A DNA stretch of 64,000 bases from Panacibacter microcysteis (GCF_015831355.1 NZ_JADWYR010000002.1:186001-250000); one strand, 5' to 3'; counted from the stretch's first letter, positions 1 through 7,850 are shown. Notes: generated by a model from the sequence alone, not told the origin. A program made the numbers and translations.

Positions 1-186
1 GTCGAAATGTTCTTCAGCCTTGAATATTTTGGTTTCACCACCTGTCGTTTTATAGGAGCGTATACCTTCAAAAACGGCGTAGCCATAATGCAAAGACTGG
101 CTGTAAAAATCCATTTTGGCTTCAGATGCCTTTACAAACTCCCCGTTTAACCAGAGTATGGTTTCATTGTTGTAGTATGCTGCCAT
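1..186 (-). CDS. ilvE: Branched-chain amino acid aminotransferase, N-terminal part
   Basis: PLP-dependent class IV aminotransferase that moves an amino group between glutamate and the 2-oxo acids of Ile, Leu and Val, the last step of their synthesis in the cytoplasm. Only the first 62 codons are in the window; the gene runs off the left edge. The block SLHYGYAVFEGIRSY (residues 31-45) is the recognisable family signature near the N-terminus. The ATG at 186 lies in an A-rich, SD-less context usual for Bacteroidota. Upstream on the same strand are a leader peptide rich in branched-chain residues and a terminator, so the gene is probably the first structural gene of an attenuated ilv operon. Identification is firm; the operon content to the left cannot be seen. 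Confidence 0.9.
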   Translation of the reverse strand, partial: MAAYYNNETILWLNGEFVKASEAKMDFYSQSLHYGYAVFEGIRSYKTTGGETKIFKAEEHFD

Positions 187-305
187 AATTTTATTTTTTC
201 TTTGTTGATAATGTGTAAAAAATCGTCACTGGATTTTGTGTTGTTCAACAGCCTTACTCCATGAGATGCGTTGCCCGCATCGTTTAGTTCCAACCCAACA
301 TTATA

Positions 306-333
306 ACAAAAAACCCGCCTCTCGGAGGCGGGT
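306..333 (-). terminator. Attenuator terminator upstream of ilvE
   Basis: Perfect 9-bp GC-rich stem (313-321 paired with 325-333, loop of 3), followed on the minus strand by a run of six T. It lies just after the stop of the leader peptide and about 120 bases before the ilvE ATG, the layout of a transcription attenuator rather than of an operon end. Confidence 0.85.
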
Positions 334-354
334 CTATGAAAAGCTGTTATTGTT

Positions 355-453
355 TTACATGCAGGAACCACCTCTGTTGAAAGCAGGAATAACGACAACG
401 ACTACCAGAAGCAGTGCCACAATGTTGCTGATATAATTATTGCTTTTGAACAT
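355..453 (-). CDS. Branched-chain amino acid leader peptide
   Basis: A 32-codon open frame starting at ATG 453. Its middle (residues 11-22) reads I-V-A-L-L-L-V-V-V-V-V-I, so 11 of 12 consecutive codons are for Ile, Val or Leu, and its stop lies about 20 bases before a strong intrinsic terminator. Known ilv leader peptides work this way: a ribosome stalled on these codons, when charged tRNAs are scarce, favours an antiterminator structure and lets transcription continue into ilvE. The frame is too short for default gene finders. The peptide itself probably has no function beyond being translated. The role is inferred from composition and layout, which are very specific. Confidence 0.85.
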   Translation of the reverse strand: MFKSNNYISNIVALLLVVVVVIPAFNRGGSCM

Positions 454-473
454 CAAAAAAAAAGTGATTGATG

Positions 474-504
474 CGAATATACACCCACCATTATTACAAA
501 CAAA
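474..504 (-). promoter_or_regulatory. Probable promoter of the ilv leader
   Basis: On the minus strand a TTTG (501-504) is followed after 19 bases by TATATTCG (474-481), a near match to the Bacteroidota -33/-7 pattern TTTG and TAnnTTTG. Transcription would start about 15 bases before the leader ATG. Confidence 0.5.
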
Positions 505-514
505 GAACTATTTC

Positions 515-541
515 AAACTGTAAACTTTTATGTTACAGTTT
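515..541 (-). terminator. Dyad at the leuB stop, possible weak terminator
   Basis: Nine-bp perfect inverted repeat (515-523 and 533-541) overlapping the leuB stop codon. It is AT-rich and has no clear T run after it, so it may be a weak terminator of leuB or a protein-binding dyad upstream of the ilv promoter. Confidence 0.35.
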
Positions 542-1655
542 ATATGATCGTTGACTTTCTCAACTCAATATTGTTAAGGTTTACTTCGCCGGTTATTTTG
601 TTGGTTATAAAATCTGCAACAAGGTCGCCGATTGTAGAAGTAAAATAGAAATTGATCGGATCAATGTCTTTTGTTACGAAACGGTTTTGCAATGTCCATT
701 GTACGGCTTGCCTTACCACAGCAGCTTCTTCGTGCATTTGCATATATTCCAACATCATTGCTGTTGAGAGTATTGAACCTAGCGGGTTCGCAATATCTTT
801 CCCTGCGGCCTGCGGGTAAGAACCATGAATAGGCTCAAACATTGCTGTACCCGCACCAACAGATGCGGAAGGAGAAAGGCCAAGAGATCCTGTTAAAACG
901 CTGGCCTCATCGCTTAAAATATCCCCAAACATATTTTCCGTCAAAATCACATCAAACTGTTGGGGATTGAGAATGATTTGCATGGCAGCATTATCAACGA
1001 ACATGTAGTCAACTGATACATTCGGGTATTGTAACGCAACCTGTTTAACAACCTTTCTCCATAGCCTGGATGTTTCAAGAACATTTGCTTTATCAACCAG
1101 TGTAACTTTATGTTTGCGGTTGCCTGCAAATTCAAAGGCCAGCTTTGCAATGCGTACAATTTCATCTGTTGAGTAAATGCACTCGTCGAGCGCTATATTT
1201 TCATCTGCACTCAATTCTTTTTTGCCAAAGTAAATGCCGCCTGTCAGTTCCCTGAATATGATGAAATCTATGTTTTCGAGATGTTTCGGTTTTAAAGGGG
1301 AAAGATGTTGTAAAGAACTGTAGGTCGTTATCGGCCTGATATTGGCATAAAGCTGCAATACTTTGCGCAGCTTCAGTAAGCCCTGCTCGGGCCGTACCCG
1401 GGCGGAGGGGTCATTGTCATATTTCGGATGACCGATTGCTCCAAATAAAACAGCGTCACTGTTCAGGCAGGCAGCAATGGTCGCATCAGGCAGTGGTTCT
1501 CCTGTTTTGTCAATTGCATCTGCTCCCATTAAGCAATAGTGGTAATTGAATTCATGGTCGTAACGGTCTGCAATTGCGTTAAGCACTTTTACAGACTGTG
1601 CAGTAACTTCCGGACCTATACCGTCTCCGTTTATAACTGTAATGTTTTTTTTCAT
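540..1655 (-). CDS. leuB: 3-isopropylmalate dehydrogenase
   Basis: Cytoplasmic NAD-dependent oxidative decarboxylation of 3-isopropylmalate to 2-oxoisocaproate, the third step of leucine synthesis. 371 residues, the usual length. The N-terminus has INGDGIGPEV; the family signature ENMFGDILSDEASVLTGSLG is present around residue 245, as is the RxRxEQG region of the active site. A TTG four codons upstream would lengthen the frame, but the ATG at 1655 is preded by GGAG at a suitable distance, so ATG is chosen. It is the last gene of a minus-strand run leuA, methyltransferase, double ABC ATPase, leuB. leuC and leuD are not in the window, so the leucine genes are not all together here. Confidence 0.95.
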   Translation of the reverse strand: MKKNITVINGDGIGPEVTAQSVKVLNAIADRYDHEFNYHYCLMGADAIDKTGEPLPDATIAACLNSDAVLFGAIGHPKYDNDPSARVRPEQGLLKLRKVLQLYANIRPITTYSSLQHLSPLKPKHLENIDFIIFRELTGGIYFGKKELSADENIALDECIYSTDEIVRIAKLAFEFAGNRKHKVTLVDKANVLETSRLWRKVVKQVALQYPNVSVDYMFVDNAAMQIILNPQQFDVILTENMFGDILSDEASVLTGSLGLSPSASVGAGTAMFEPIHGSYPQAAGKDIANPLGSILSTAMMLEYMQMHEEAAVVRQAVQWTLQNRFVTKDIDPINFYFTSTIGDLVADFITNKITGEVNLNNIELRKSTII

Positions 1656-1695
1656 TGTGCGCTCCAATAACCCATACAGGGGTATTATGCAGCCG

Positions 1696-3153
1696 TTATG
1701 CTATAGCGGTTTGCCTGTTTAATGAATAGATAGTTTGCCTTCCTTCTTTTAACGCGATCACTTTGTTGATACATGCCGGAATTTCGTTCTCGTAATGGCT
1801 TATGTAGATCAGTGTTTTATTCAACTGCACACATAAGGTATCAATTAAATGAACGAAATGTTGTGTCTGATTTTCATCAAGGCCCTGGCATGGTTCATCT
1901 AAAAGAAGCAATGGCGGATCTTTTACTAAAGCCCTTAACAGCAAAGTCAATCGTTGCTCACTCGCTGAAATTGTTGAGAGAGGCTTTTGGGTCACATGAG
2001 AAAGTCGTAAAAGATCCAACCATTGTTCAATGATGTTATGTTGAATTGTACTAAGTTTTCTGAAGAGGCCAATCGTGTCAAAAAAACCTGACCCGATTGC
2101 ATCGTGAACAGTAATGGTGCTGTTAAAGTACCATTGCAGTTCCGGCGATACAAAGCCGATATTTTTTTTTACATCCCAGATGCTTTCTCCCGAACCTCTT
2201 TTTTTATCGAACAGGTAAATGTTGTTTGCATAGGCCTGCGGATTATCTCCGTATACAAGGCTTAGCAAAGTTGATTTACCGGCACCATTGTGACCTTTCA
2301 ATAACCAATGTTCTCCTTTTTTTACAGTCCAGGTTATATTGCTCAGTATTTGTTTATCGCCATATGTTACACAAACATTCTCCATGCAGATAGCATTGGT
2401 GAAATATTTTTCTTCCTGTTGTGGTAATTTTGGAAAGTGATATATAGGTGTAAATGTATGTTGCTTTCCGGCAAATGAATGATTCATTTCTTCTGCGGGG
2501 CCAAAGTAAACCAGTTTTCCCGCTTCAAGGTTAGCAATGTGTGTAATGCAACACGGTATTTCATGCCCTTCTGTGATGCAGATAATTTGTGTGCCGCCTT
2601 TTGCTGCAGACCATAAAATGTTGTTTAGTTTCTGCCTGCTTTTGCTATCCAGACCTACAAAAGGCTCGTCCAGTATTAATACAGATGCTGGTGCAAGCAA
2701 TGCTTTTACCAGTTGAAAACGTTTATGCTCGCCACTTGATAACTGCAATAAGGGGGCATGCTTCCTGTGTGACAGCTGTAACTCATCTAATAATCCATTG
2801 ATTTTTTGCTCCTCTGCTGTAACCTTCACCAGTTCTTCCCAAACAGAAAGTGCGTCGTCATTGTCGAAACTGTTATAACGCTGCTGGTAATAAAAATCCT
2901 GTGTGTTTGACTTTGTTTTGAAATGGTAATGCTGTTCTACAAAATGCAACGTGGTACCGGCACAAAATACAATACTGCCATGATGAAATATTTTACCCGC
3001 CAGTGCTTTGGCCAACATTGTTTTACCGCTGCCTGATGCGCCGGTGATGGCAAGGTGTTGCTGCTTGTATAACGTAAATGAAATATCATTCAGCAGGGTT
3101 TGACCTTGTAGTTGTATACTGAGATTGTTTACTATGACAGATGATTGCTGCAT
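1696..3153 (-). CDS. Double-domain ABC ATPase, ModF/PhrA-like
   Basis: 485 residues with two ATP-binding cassettes and no membrane segment. Domain 1: Walker A GASGSGKT (about 38-45), signature LSSGEHKRF and Walker B LILDEP. Domain 2: Walker A GHNGAGKS (about 284), signature-like ISASEQRL and Walker B LLLLDEP. Two soluble cassettes in tandem with this spacing resemble ModF (PhrA), a protein of unclear function often linked to molybdate genes, but no molybdate transporter lies nearby. Its ATG overlaps the stop of the methyltransferase by one base (TAATG), so the two are probably translationally coupled. The second signature departs from LSGGQ. It may act as a soluble, energy-dependent factor rather than a transporter. 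Confidence 0.75.
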   Translation of the reverse strand: MQQSSVIVNNLSIQLQGQTLLNDISFTLYKQQHLAITGASGSGKTMLAKALAGKIFHHGSIVFCAGTTLHFVEQHYHFKTKSNTQDFYYQQRYNSFDNDDALSVWEELVKVTAEEQKINGLLDELQLSHRKHAPLLQLSSGEHKRFQLVKALLAPASVLILDEPFVGLDSKSRQKLNNILWSAAKGGTQIICITEGHEIPCCITHIANLEAGKLVYFGPAEEMNHSFAGKQHTFTPIYHFPKLPQQEEKYFTNAICMENVCVTYGDKQILSNITWTVKKGEHWLLKGHNGAGKSTLLSLVYGDNPQAYANNIYLFDKKRGSGESIWDVKKNIGFVSPELQWYFNSTITVHDAIGSGFFDTIGLFRKLSTIQHNIIEQWLDLLRLSHVTQKPLSTISASEQRLTLLLRALVKDPPLLLLDEPCQGLDENQTQHFVHLIDTLCVQLNKTLIYISHYENEIPACINKVIALKEGRQTIYSLNRQTAIA

Positions 3154-3836
3154 TATTTTTTTCCGGCAAAAACTACAAAATTGAAATATTGATAATAACA
3201 GTTGGCCTGCCTGAAGCCAGCCTGTCTTAGCCAGCTTAACTGGTCGTTCAACGGCGCCATGATATCGAGTTGTATTCTTTTGTAAGCACTTTGTTTGGCC
3301 TCTGTTGTAAGTGGTGAGTTTTCTACTTTTTTCTTCCAGTTACCGCGATAGATATCATCAGCTTCTTTTGTACCGCCTTCTACCTGGTCTGCATTGATGA
3401 ACCATCCACCGGGTTTCAGTGCTTTATAAATTTTGCTGAAGAGTTCTTTTTTCAGCGCATGCTCAAGATGGTGAATGGCAAGCCCGGAAACGATAAGATC
3501 GTATGTGCTTTTACCCAGATCTGCAGTGGAAAAATCGGCAATGATATATTCAAAATTTTCCTGTTGCTGAAACCGTTCTTTTGCTTTAGTGAGCATATCT
3601 TCTGAAAGATCTACCAATGTAAAAGATGCGGCGGGATATTTTTCGTAGAAGAATGCGCTCATTAAACCTGTGCCTGCGCCTACATCGAGCACTTTTTTTA
3701 CATCTTTGATTTCTTCTGACAGCTCCAGCGGTATAGTATAAAAGTCATTGAAGCATGGAATAAGATGCCTGCGCTGGGCATCGTATTTTTCAGATACAGC
3801 TTTAAATTCTTTTTGTATGTTGAATTTTGAGGCCAT
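3153..3836 (-). CDS. Class I SAM-dependent methyltransferase
   Basis: 227 residues. SAM-binding motif I is VLDVGAGTGLMSAFF (about 42-56), followed by the acidic LVDLSEDML and the motif-IV-like YDLIVSGLAIHHL; this is the Methyltransf_11/25 type fold. The substrate cannot be told. The frame could start 24 codons earlier, but that part (MHVSAVTGRRTAAR...) is translated from a dispersed repeat and a heptamer tract and is unlike a protein; the ATG at 3836, followed by ASKFNIQKEF, is chosen. It is coupled by a one-base overlap to the ABC ATPase downstream. Confidence 0.8.
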   Translation of the reverse strand: MASKFNIQKEFKAVSEKYDAQRRHLIPCFNDFYTIPLELSEEIKDVKKVLDVGAGTGLMSAFFYEKYPAASFTLVDLSEDMLTKAKERFQQQENFEYIIADFSTADLGKSTYDLIVSGLAIHHLEHALKKELFSKIYKALKPGGWFINADQVEGGTKEADDIYRGNWKKKVENSPLTTEAKQSAYKRIQLDIMAPLNDQLSWLRQAGFRQANCYYQYFNFVVFAGKK

Positions 3837-3847
3837 GTGTTTTGAAC

Positions 3848-3870
3848 GTGAGACGTTAAGCGTGAATCGT
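3848..3870. repeat. Short degenerate heptamer tract
   Basis: Three adjacent 7-base units GTGAGAC, GTTAAGC and GTGAATC just upstream of the methyltransferase start. It is a small period-7 tract with no clear role. Confidence 0.4.
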
Positions 3871-3912
3871 GCTGCAGTGCGCCGGCCGGTTACTGCTGAT
3901 ACATGCACTGCA

Positions 3913-3966
3913 GTACAAGTGTGCGACGCAAGAAAAGCCCAACGCTTATTTTGCAGTTGGGCTCAT
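3913..3966 (-). repeat. Dispersed repeat copy E1 (type A)
   Basis: Minus-strand copy that begins ATGAGCCCAAC 8 bases after the leuA stop and ends GCGTCGCACACTTGTAC. The first block here is a full intrinsic terminator hairpin. See the findings for the family. Confidence 0.8.
3931..3963 (-). terminator. leuA terminator
   Basis: Stem AGCCCAAC with GTTGGGCT (3956-3963 and 3936-3943), then TTTTCTT on the minus strand. It lies 10 bases past the leuA stop and coincides with the first block of repeat E1. Confidence 0.8.
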
Positions 3967-3973
3967 TATTATC

Positions 3974-5143
3974 TTACACTTCTACTGTTTGCTGTTTGTA
4001 TTGTTTTGCCATTTCATGCAGGTCATCATCTTCTACTTCCTTCTTCCTGTCTGCTACCTGCAAAAATTCCTGGTATAATACATCTACATCATTGCGTGTG
4101 TACTGGTAACCTAATTTCTGAAAACGATGTGCCAGAGCACTGCGCCCGCTGCGTGCAGTTAACACAATCTTTGAACCGCCTGCGCCTACCTCTTCCGGTG
4201 TGATGATCTCGTAGGTTTGGGAATCTTTCAAAAATCCATCCTGGTGTATACCGCTGCTGTGTGCGAATGCATTGCTGCCAACAATTGCTTTGTTGGGCTG
4301 CACGGGCATGCGCATTGTTTCACTAACAAGGCGGCTCATCGGGTTGAGCTTTTGTGATTGCACATTGGTGTATAAACCGAGTGAATGGTGCTGTTTGATT
4401 ACCATTACAACTTCTTCAAGAGATGTATTACCGGCACGCTCTCCAAGCCCGTTAATGGTGCATTCTATTTGTCCTGCACCGGCAATTACTCCTGCGATCG
4501 AGTTGGCTGTGGCTAAGCCAAGATCATTGTGGCAATGGCATGAAATCGTAGCTTTATCAATGTTGGGAACATTGTTAACAAGGTATGCTATTTTCTCACC
4601 GTACTGGTGTGGTAAGCAGTAGCCTGTTGTATCAGGAATGTTTACTACAGTGGCGCCTGCGGCAATCACTGCTTCAACAACTCTTGCAAGATAATCATTG
4701 TCTGTACGGCCTGCATCTTCTGCATAAAACTCTACATCATCTACAAAATTCTTTGCCCATTTTACGCATTGAATGGCGCGTTGTAAAATGTCTTCGCGGT
4801 TGGAGTTGAATTTAGATTTAATGTGAAAATCTGATGTGCCTATACCGGTGTGTATGCGTGGGCGTGCTGCATATTTAAGTGCATCTGCCGCTACTTCTAT
4901 ATCTTTTTGCACCGCACGGCTAAGGCCTGCTACGGTGGCGCGTTTAATTACTTTGGTTATCTCACGAACGGAATTAAAATCGCCGGGGCTGGAAATGGGA
5001 AAACCGGCTTCAATAATGTCTACACCAAGATCTTCGAGGGCAATGGCTAATTCGATCTTTTCTTTGGTGTTTAATTTGCAACCCGGCACCTGCTCGCCGT
5101 CTCTTAAAGTAGTGTCGAAAATATCTATCTTTTTTCCCGGCAT
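3974..5143 (-). CDS. leuA: 2-isopropylmalate synthase, short form
   Basis: Condenses acetyl-CoA and 2-oxoisovalerate, the committed step of leucine synthesis. The HMGL-like TIM barrel is evident: [13 protein letters not shown] (about 9-21) is the metal and substrate site, and the second family signature [16 protein letters not shown] is near 200. At 389 residues the protein stops shortly after the catalytic and linker region. The C-terminal LeuA regulatory domain of about 120-130 residues that binds leucine in the long (about 510-520 residue) enzymes is missing. Such short forms are known in Bacteroidota. Loss of feedback inhibition would put more weight on transcript-level control, and a hairpin with a U tract is present in the leader. 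ATG at 5143 is the only sensible start. Confidence 0.93.
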   Translation of the reverse strand: MPGKKIDIFDTTLRDGEQVPGCKLNTKEKIELAIALEDLGVDIIEAGFPISSPGDFNSVREITKVIKRATVAGLSRAVQKDIEVAADALKYAARPRIHTGIGTSDFHIKSKFNSNREDILQRAIQCVKWAKNFVDDVEFYAEDAGRTDNDYLARVVEAVIAAGATVVNIPDTTGYCLPHQYGEKIAYLVNNVPNIDKATISCHCHNDLGLATANSIAGVIAGAGQIECTINGLGERAGNTSLEEVVMVIKQHHSLGLYTNVQSQKLNPMSRLVSETMRMPVQPNKAIVGSNAFAHSSGIHQDGFLKDSQTYEIITPEEVGAGGSKIVLTARSGRSALAHRFQKLGYQYTRNDVDVLYQEFLQVADRKKEVEDDDLHEMAKQYKQQTVEV

Positions 5144-5152
5144 ATGGATATT

Positions 5153-5197
5153 TTAAAATAAAAAATGCAGACTGCTTAATTTTGGATTGCCTGCCAT
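5153..5197 (-). CDS. Possible 14-residue leader peptide of leuA
   Basis: Mini-frame MAGNPKLSSLHFLF with three Leu codons, lying in the loop and second arm of the leuA leader hairpin; its stop is 9 bases before the leuA ATG. Its composition is only mildly enriched for Leu, so this is a weak candidate. Confidence 0.3.
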   Translation of the reverse strand: MAGNPKLSSLHFLF

Positions 5198-5216
5198 TAT
5201 ATTTAAGCAGCCTGCA
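5161..5216 (-). terminator. Terminator-like hairpin in the leuA leader
   Basis: 14-bp stem (5203-5216 with 5166-5179, one G-U pair) and a 23-base loop, followed on the minus strand by TTTTTTATTTT. No minus-strand gene lies upstream, so the hairpin belongs to the leuA leader. The predicted transcript begins at about its first base. It is a likely attenuator or 5' stability element. Confidence 0.65.
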
Positions 5217-5220
5217 AGAT

Positions 5221-5228
5221 CAAATGTA
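5221..5228 (-). promoter_or_regulatory. leuA -7 promoter box
   Basis: Perfect Bacteroidota -7 box TACATTTG on the minus strand. A TTTG lies 25 bases further upstream (5254-5257), longer than the usual 19-21 spacing. The expected start is near 5215. Confidence 0.6.
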
Positions 5229-5341
5229 ATATTGGTCTTAGTGCTTAAAAAGTCAAATTAACGGTGATTATACGGTATATAACACGTTGTAAATATGCTA
5301 AAATGCTGTTGTAGCAAGGGTTTTTAAAAAAGAGAATTACG

Positions 5342-6901
5342 ATGCCTAACAGGAGTACAGACCAACTTTTTCAACTGATAAAATCACTGGATAAGGGTGA
5401 AAAACGCTCTTTTAAGCTGTATATGAAGCGATCGGGTGGGGAAGACCTGAAAATTATCCAGCTTTTTGATGCCCTGGATAAAATGGAAGATTATGATGAA
5501 AAACTGCTCCTTAGCAGGAATAAAAGTATTATGAAGCAACAGCTTTCTAATATGAAAGCGAGCTTGTACAAACAATTGTTAGCGAGCCTGAGGCAGGTAA
5601 GGGATGAACATAATATAGATATACAACTCAATGAGCAAATGGGGTATGCCCGCATCCTGTACAATAAAGGTCTGTACCACCAGGCGCTTAAGCTGCTCGA
5701 TAAAATAAAACTAACCGCAAAGGCAAACAACCAGGTTACATTCCAGCTACAGGTATTGTTTTTTGAAAAGAAAATCGAAGCACTGCACATTACAAGAAGT
5801 ATAGAAAACAGGGCAGAGCAGTTGAGCCATGAGGTAGATGAGGTAAATGCTCACCTATCGTTAATGAGCAGGCTCTCTAATCTTTCTTTGCAACTATATA
5901 GCTGGTACATTAAACTCGGGCATGCAAGAGATGAGAAAGATGTGGCCGCAGTAAAAATGTTTTTCGAGGCCAACCTGCCACCATGCAATGTAAAAGGCAT
6001 GCAGTTTTACGAAAAAATGTATCTGTACCAAAGCTATTGCTGGTATGGGTTTATCCTGCAGGATCTGCTGATGTATTACCGGTATGCACAGAAATGGGTA
6101 GACATTTTTGAGCAGGAGCCTTTTATGAAAAAGGTGGAAGCTGTGCAATATATAAAAGCTATACACAATTTGCTGAGTGCGCATTTCGATACTAACAACT
6201 ATACAAAGTTCAACGAAGCATTGAACCTTTTTGAAAACTTCTCTCATTCAGAAGACGCGAATCTCAATGCCAATGTGCAGATACAAACTTTTGTATACCT
6301 CAATATAGCCCGCATCAACAAACATTTCCTGGAAGGTACTTTCTCAAAAGGCCTGGAACTGGTTCCTGAAATAGAGGAGAAACTGAAAGAATATCATTTA
6401 CAACTCGACCGCCACAGGATACTGGTATTCTATTATAAAATTGCCTGCCTGTATTTTGGCAGCGGAGACAATGAAAAGGCTATCGATTACCTAAACCGCA
6501 TCATCAACTGGAAGGTTGACCTGCGTACCGATCTGCAATGCTATGCCCGCCTGCTGCATCTGATAGCGCATTATGAACTGGGTAATTACCAGTTGCTCGA
6601 GTACCTCATAAAATCTGTTTATCGCTTTATGGCCAATATGAAAAACCTGAGCGTGGTAGAAGAAGAGATATTCAGGTTTTTAAGAAAGTCGTTTTCGCTG
6701 GCACCAAATAAAATGATTCCTGCATTTAAATCTTTAAAAGAAAAACTGCAGCGCTACGAAGGCAACCCGCTGGAAACACGGTCGTTTATGTACCTCGATA
6801 TTATTGCATGGCTGGAAAGTAAAATTAAAAACGTACCGGTACAACAGGTAAGGAGAGAGCGTTATAAAGTTGGCAGAAAGGCTAAGGCGCTATCGGCGTA
6901 A
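5342..6901 (+). CDS. Helical repeat protein of unknown function
   Basis: 519 residues, no signal peptide and no membrane segment, so cytoplasmic. The sequence is almost wholly helical, with TPR-like stretches such as ARILYNKGLYHQALKLLDKIK (around 100-125) and GSGDNEKAIDYLNRIINW (around 375-392). No catalytic motif is recognised and no function is assigned. Proteins of this look are common as hypotheticals in Bacteroidota and may be scaffolds. It is transcribed divergently from leuA across a gap of about 200 bases. ATG at 5342 follows an A-rich stretch. Repeat E2 follows its stop by 7 bases. Confidence 0.7.
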   Translation: MPNRSTDQLFQLIKSLDKGEKRSFKLYMKRSGGEDLKIIQLFDALDKMEDYDEKLLLSRNKSIMKQQLSNMKASLYKQLLASLRQVRDEHNIDIQLNEQMGYARILYNKGLYHQALKLLDKIKLTAKANNQVTFQLQVLFFEKKIEALHITRSIENRAEQLSHEVDEVNAHLSLMSRLSNLSLQLYSWYIKLGHARDEKDVAAVKMFFEANLPPCNVKGMQFYEKMYLYQSYCWYGFILQDLLMYYRYAQKWVDIFEQEPFMKKVEAVQYIKAIHNLLSAHFDTNNYTKFNEALNLFENFSHSEDANLNANVQIQTFVYLNIARINKHFLEGTFSKGLELVPEIEEKLKEYHLQLDRHRILVFYYKIACLYFGSGDNEKAIDYLNRIINWKVDLRTDLQCYARLLHLIAHYELGNYQLLEYLIKSVYRFMANMKNLSVVEEEIFRFLRKSFSLAPNKMIPAFKSLKEKLQRYEGNPLETRSFMYLDIIAWLESKIKNVPVQQVRRERYKVGRKAKALSA

Positions 6902-6908
6902 GTTTTGG

Positions 6909-6958
6909 TTGCCGGCTTTTGTACAGGTGGCATCGCCTGTTGTGTCACTCACTTGTGC
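6909..6958 (+). repeat. Dispersed repeat copy E2 (type B)
   Basis: Starts 7 bases after the stop of the preceding gene on the same strand. It carries GGTTGCCGGC, then GGCATCGCCTGTTGTGTCAC and TCACTTGTGCG. Closest in sequence to the reverse complement of E16. Confidence 0.8.
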
Positions 6959-7024
6959 GTTCTGTTCTTTTTGCAACACGCCGGGCACAGTCTTGTACTG
7001 TTTAAACCTTACCGTAAAAATTAT

Positions 7025-7201
7025 TCAATGCTGCTGATCTTTTCCTTTGTTGGAAAGCACCCAATCAATAAAAAACAATGCCGGTACGCAAATGATCATC
7101 ACGATATGTGGAATGTAACTTTTACGGTGCGAAAAAAAGAGGAACAGGCTGTAGGCAAAAAATAAAATAGCAGCAGCAATGCGGGTTTCTTTATTACGCA
7201 T
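7025..7201 (-). CDS. Small two-helix membrane protein
   Basis: 58-residue frame starting at ATG 7201. It begins MRNKETRIAAAILFFAYSLF and has two hydrophobic stretches (about 8-23 and 32-50) around a basic loop SHRKSY, ending in a polar tail. The layout suggests an inner-membrane hairpin with both ends in the cytoplasm. No family is recognised. It sits alone between repeat copies E2 and E3 and is shorter than usual gene-finder cut-offs. The clean hydrophobic pattern supports a real gene. Confidence 0.6.
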   Translation of the reverse strand: MRNKETRIAAAILFFAYSLFLFFSHRKSYIPHIVMIICVPALFFIDWVLSNKGKDQQH

Positions 7202-7306
7202 CTTGAAGGTTTAGGTTTGAAATTGAGGTACGAATATAATTGTCAAAAAATTGCAGAAAAAATTTTGGCGGATTTATTCTTCGCACAGCCGAATATTGTT
7301 GTTGCA

Positions 7307-7360
7307 GTTGAAGAGTGCGACGCAACAGGTGCTACATACTTATTCTTTTGCCTGGCTCAT
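7307..7360 (-). repeat. Dispersed repeat copy E3 (type A)
   Basis: Minus-strand copy directly at the end of the GNAT gene. The TGA of its leading ATGAGCC block is the stop codon of that gene. Core GCACCTGTTGCGTCGCACTC, then TTCAAC. Confidence 0.8.
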
Positions 7361-7839
7361 AATATTTTTTTCATCCATATGTCGCAACCAAAGTGCCCTG
7401 AATTACCGAGCGGGCCATCCAGGTATTTAAAACCAAGTTGCTCATACATACCTACTGCTGTGCTTAACTCGGGCATCGTTTCAAGATACATACTTGCATA
7501 ACCCATTTCTTTAGCTGCTGCAAAGCAATGTTGCATTAACGCTTTACCAATGCCTTTGCCACGTGCTTTGGCAGACAAATAGATCTTTACCAGCTCGCAG
7601 CAGCCGGCAGGTAAACCTGCGGTTGGGAAGATGCCGCTGCCACCTGCCACCTTGCCATTTAATGTTGCAATAAAATACACTGCACCGGTAGTTTGAAAAA
7701 GTGTATAAAGATCATCAGTGGTAGGGTCGTAATATACAGTGCCGGGCTTGTTGGCTTTAAACTCTGTAAGCACTGCCCTTATAATGGAAGCAATGATTGC
7801 ATTGTCTGCCTGCTTAAGTTTTCTGATTGAAAAATTCAT
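7357..7839 (-). CDS. GNAT family N-acetyltransferase
   Basis: 160 residues, the length of a single GNAT domain. The acetyl-CoA pyrophosphate loop ARGKGIGKALM is near residue 93, after the strand CELVKIYLS; the C-terminal part YLETMPELSTAVGMYEQLGFKYL has the typical Asn/Tyr-Gly-Phe ending. The acceptor substrate is unknown. It starts 11 bases after mntH on the same strand, so it is probably the third gene of the mntR-mntH operon. Its TGA stop lies inside repeat E3. Confidence 0.8.
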   Translation of the reverse strand: MNFSIRKLKQADNAIIASIIRAVLTEFKANKPGTVYYDPTTDDLYTLFQTTGAVYFIATLNGKVAGGSGIFPTAGLPAGCCELVKIYLSAKARGKGIGKALMQHCFAAAKEMGYASMYLETMPELSTAVGMYEQLGFKYLDGPLGNSGHFGCDIWMKKIL

Positions 7840-7850
7840 GTTGCAATATG

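Noticed and set aside
147-398. 83-codon minus-strand frame and 66-codon plus-strand frame near ilvE
   Set aside because: They conflict with the leader peptide, attenuator and ilvE start, which have specific support.
947-1165. Minus-strand frame inside leuB and similar frames inside most large genes
   Set aside because: Shadow frames in strongly supported genes with no protein-like features.
1696-3153. Double ABC ATPase as a molybdate transporter component
   Set aside because: No ModA/ModB-like genes nearby and no membrane segment; only ModF-like resemblance is kept.
3837-3908. Longer N-terminus for the methyltransferase
   Set aside because: It is made of the heptamer tract and bases beside repeat E1.
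6905-7165. Plus-strand frame of 86 codons after the 519-residue gene
   Set aside because: Its first part is translated repeat E2 and the rest is antisense to the small membrane protein; composition is unlike a protein.
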